From positions 1 through 25,716 of the forward strand of contig JAKSAU010000655.1 of assembly GCA_022361535.1 (NCBI GenBank): a stretch of 25,716 bases of DNA, given 5' to 3'. Position 1 is the first letter of the stretch. Every line of letters begins with the position of its first letter. Under the pieces are notes generated by a model that ran no database searches, was not told the origin of the DNA, and worked only from the letters and a program-made list of their open reading frames with translations. The translations under genes were made by a program, and so were the position numbers. This stretch comes from Desulfobacterales bacterium (GTDB taxonomy: Bacteria; Desulfobacterota; Desulfobacteria; Desulfobacterales; Desulfobacteraceae). This document shows positions 24,046 to 25,716 of this stretch, piece by piece.

Positions 24046-25716
24046 CTAAAACTTATGGTGAATGTCATCTTTTAATTCTTTGGAAAAGTTTATTAGACGG
24101 GCAAATTCAAACAAAAGCTTATCCATGGCAGAAGCCAAGCCGTCCTCACGTTCTAACTTGCTTAAATCTTCTAAAGCCAATGCTGCCGAGGCCAGGTTGT
24201 CAGCCCTTAAATTGGCAGCCCCGCCTTTGATGGAGTGGGCGTTCTCTTGAAGAAATTTAAAATCTTTTTCCTTAAAGGCCTTGTCCATTAAGGCGAATTG
24301 AGACGTCACACTGGAAAAAAAGTTATCAAGAAGCTCTAAAAGAAAGGGCACGTCATTGTCAAATTCAGACAACGCCTTGTCCAGATCCATGGGATATTCC
24401 GGTAAGGGGTCACCCGCTGAGATACCTACAGATTCAGCATTAACTGATTTAGATGCTTTTTTACCGTGTGAAGGCTGAATCTGTTCTTGATTACCTCTGC
24501 CCTCAAGATAACCATCAATCATGTTGAGAAAGGCTTCTTTTTGCAACGGTTTGGTCATAAAATCATCCATACCGTGGGCCAGGCATTTATCTTTGTACCC
24601 TTTAATGGCATGGGCAGTCATGGCAATTATAGGAGTGGATCTAAATATATCCGGGCTATCAGGATTGGCTTTGTTCCAGGCATCTTGGGTTTTCTCCTCG
24701 TGGATCCTGATTTGCCGGGTGGCTTCATAACCGTCCATTACCGGCATCTGGATATCCATGAGTATCAGATTGAATTGCTTGGCTTTAAACAGATCAACTG
24801 CTTGCTGGCCGTTTTTGGCAAGGCTGACCTGATATCCCCGACTCATTAAATGGCGAACTGCCACCTGCTGGTTGGCTGGGTAGTCCTCTGCCAGTAGAAT
24901 TTGAACTTTTTTTCTTCGTATATCGGTTATGGTATGCCTGGTTACAGGCGTTGGTGTTGCCTGGGAAGATGGGCTTAATACGGTAGTCACAGCGGTTTTC
25001 AATGCCTGCTGCTTGATGGGCTTAAGCAGATATCCTTGTATGTCTAAGTCACGGCATTTTCGGTTGTCACCAACTCTTCCAAGAGAAGTGAGCAGGATCA
25101 CAGGAGTGTTTTTAATTTCCGGGATATGGCGAATTTGCCGGACTAACTCAAATCCATCCATGCCTTCCATGTGCAGGTCGCTGAGAACAAGATCGTAATT
25201 TGGGGTTTCGTTGAGAGTAACAAGGGCTTCCAGGGCGTTTTGTGCCTCATCCGGAAGGCATCCCCATGCTTTAAGGTGTGAGCAAAATACAAATCTGGAA
25301 TTTGGGTTCGGGCTGACAACAAGCACTTTTCTTCCCGAAAGTACTTTGGCAGGTTCTTGAAAACGTGGAGCGGTTTTTTGCTCTATATGTTTAGCTAAGG
25401 GGATAGTGAACCAGAACAAGGCGCCTTTGCCTGGTTCAGATTCAACACCGATGCGGCCGTTCATTAGGGTGACCAATTCTTTGGAAATTGCAGTACCAAG
25501 GCCTGTTCCACCGTATTTTCGGGTAGTGGAGCCGTCTGCCTGTGCAAAGCTTTCAAATATATAGTCTTGTTTATCTTTTGGAATGCCGATGCCTGTGTCT
25601 TTAACATTGAACCGAAGGCTGACGCGTTCCTTTGTATCTTCAAGCAAATCTACCCAGATGAATATCTCCCCGTCTTGGGTAAATTTGATGGCATTACCAA
25701 CCAGATTAACCAGGAC
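24046..25716 (-). CDS. Hybrid sensor histidine kinase, BarA-like C-terminal part, 5'-truncated
   Basis: The frame is open at the right edge; 556 codons are visible, beginning inside the ATPase domain at the N box (LVNLVGNAIKFT). The domains in order are the rest of the ATPase (DTGIGIPKD, GTGLGTAISKELV), receiver 1, receiver 2 and an HPt domain. Receiver 2 is complete (LAEDYPANQ, phosphoacceptor D at 24754-24756 in LMDIQMPVMDG, and TKPL). Receiver 1 keeps its Asp (25177-25179, LSDLHM) and LLKP, but the acidic pair is replaced by SP in VVSPNPNS, so it is probably not phosphorylated. The HPt histidine is at 24235-24237 in NAHSIKGGAANL. The layout supports a His-Asp-His phosphorelay to an unlinked regulator. 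The sensor part lies outside the window. Confidence 0.93.
   Translation of the reverse strand, partial: VLVNLVGNAIKFTQDGEIFIWVDLLEDTKERVSLRFNVKDTGIGIPKDKQDYIFESFAQADGSTTRKYGGTGLGTAISKELVTLMNGRIGVESEPGKGALFWFTIPLAKHIEQKTAPRFQEPAKVLSGRKVLVVSPNPNSRFVFCSHLKAWGCLPDEAQNALEALVTLNETPNYDLVLSDLHMEGMDGFELVRQIRHIPEIKNTPVILLTSLGRVGDNRKCRDLDIQGYLLKPIKQQALKTAVTTVLSPSSQATPTPVTRHTITDIRRKKVQILLAEDYPANQQVAVRHLMSRGYQVSLAKNGQQAVDLFKAKQFNLILMDIQMPVMDGYEATRQIRIHEEKTQDAWNKANPDSPDIFRSTPIIAMTAHAIKGYKDKCLAHGMDDFMTKPLQKEAFLNMIDGYLEGRGNQEQIQPSHGKKASKSVNAESVGISAGDPLPEYPMDLDKALSEFDNDVPFLLELLDNFFSSVTSQFALMDKAFKEKDFKFLQENAHSIKGGAANLRADNLASAALALEDLSKLEREDGLASAMDKLLFEFARLINFSKELKDDIHHKF

Noticed and set aside
1..25716. CRISPR arrays, insertion sequences, integrases or attachment repeats
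   Set aside because: No regularly spaced repeats, transposase genes or terminal inverted repeats were seen; gene content is housekeeping and signalling.

Overview
This looks like chromosomal DNA from an anaerobic deltaproteobacterium, most likely a Desulfobacteraceae-type sulfate reducer. That assignment is an inference from gene content: an ADP-forming acyl-CoA synthetase fragment, LL-diaminopimelate aminotransferase (DapL), a MoeA protein fused to a periplasmic-binding-like domain, a one-cysteine DksA, and a BarA-type hybrid kinase. There is no rRNA or tRNA to fix it. I see no insertion sequence, integrase, CRISPR array or phage gene. The window is mostly housekeeping and regulatory genes, and I did not find a clear new multi-gene defence or mobile system.

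Layout. (1) 1-3066, plus strand: the 3' part of an acyl-CoA synthetase subunit, then panB overlapping a Rossmann/DUF2520 gene that is a good candidate for the missing ketopantoate reductase, closed by a strong terminator. (2) 3079-6495, minus strand: a small coiled-coil/winged-helix protein followed by a PreP-like M16C metallopeptidase. (3) 6833-9913, plus strand: rsmA, an HD-GYP-like gene overlapping it by 4 nt with a damaged active site, a 44-residue membrane peptide, and a PilZ protein. This group has a c-di-GMP flavour. (4) 10146-14539, plus strand: dapL, moeA and moeA-PBP in tight succession behind a leader containing a long perfect hairpin. (5) 14785-15234: a one-cysteine DksA, sharing a bidirectional terminator with a convergent lipoprotein that combines VWA, calcium-binding and OmpA domains. 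(6) 16833-18026, minus strand: a soluble GAF histidine kinase with an altered N box. (7) 18163-24044, plus strand: uppP, phosphomannomutase, a UvrD/PcrA-like helicase, an MFS transporter and a membrane-anchored unknown. (8) 24046-25716, minus strand: the C-terminal part of a hybrid sensor kinase that runs off the right end.

How they fit together. The genes cover coenzyme A synthesis (panB and DUF2520), lysine and peptidoglycan precursor supply (dapL, uppP, and sugar phosphates from the mutase), molybdenum or tungsten cofactor assembly (two MoeA proteins), ribosome maturation (rsmA) and several signalling proteins. The recurring unusual feature is regulatory or enzymatic proteins that lack textbook active-site residues: the HD-GYP protein, the second MoeA, DksA, the GAF kinase and the first receiver of the hybrid kinase. 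All alignments were made by eye and none was tested by a search.
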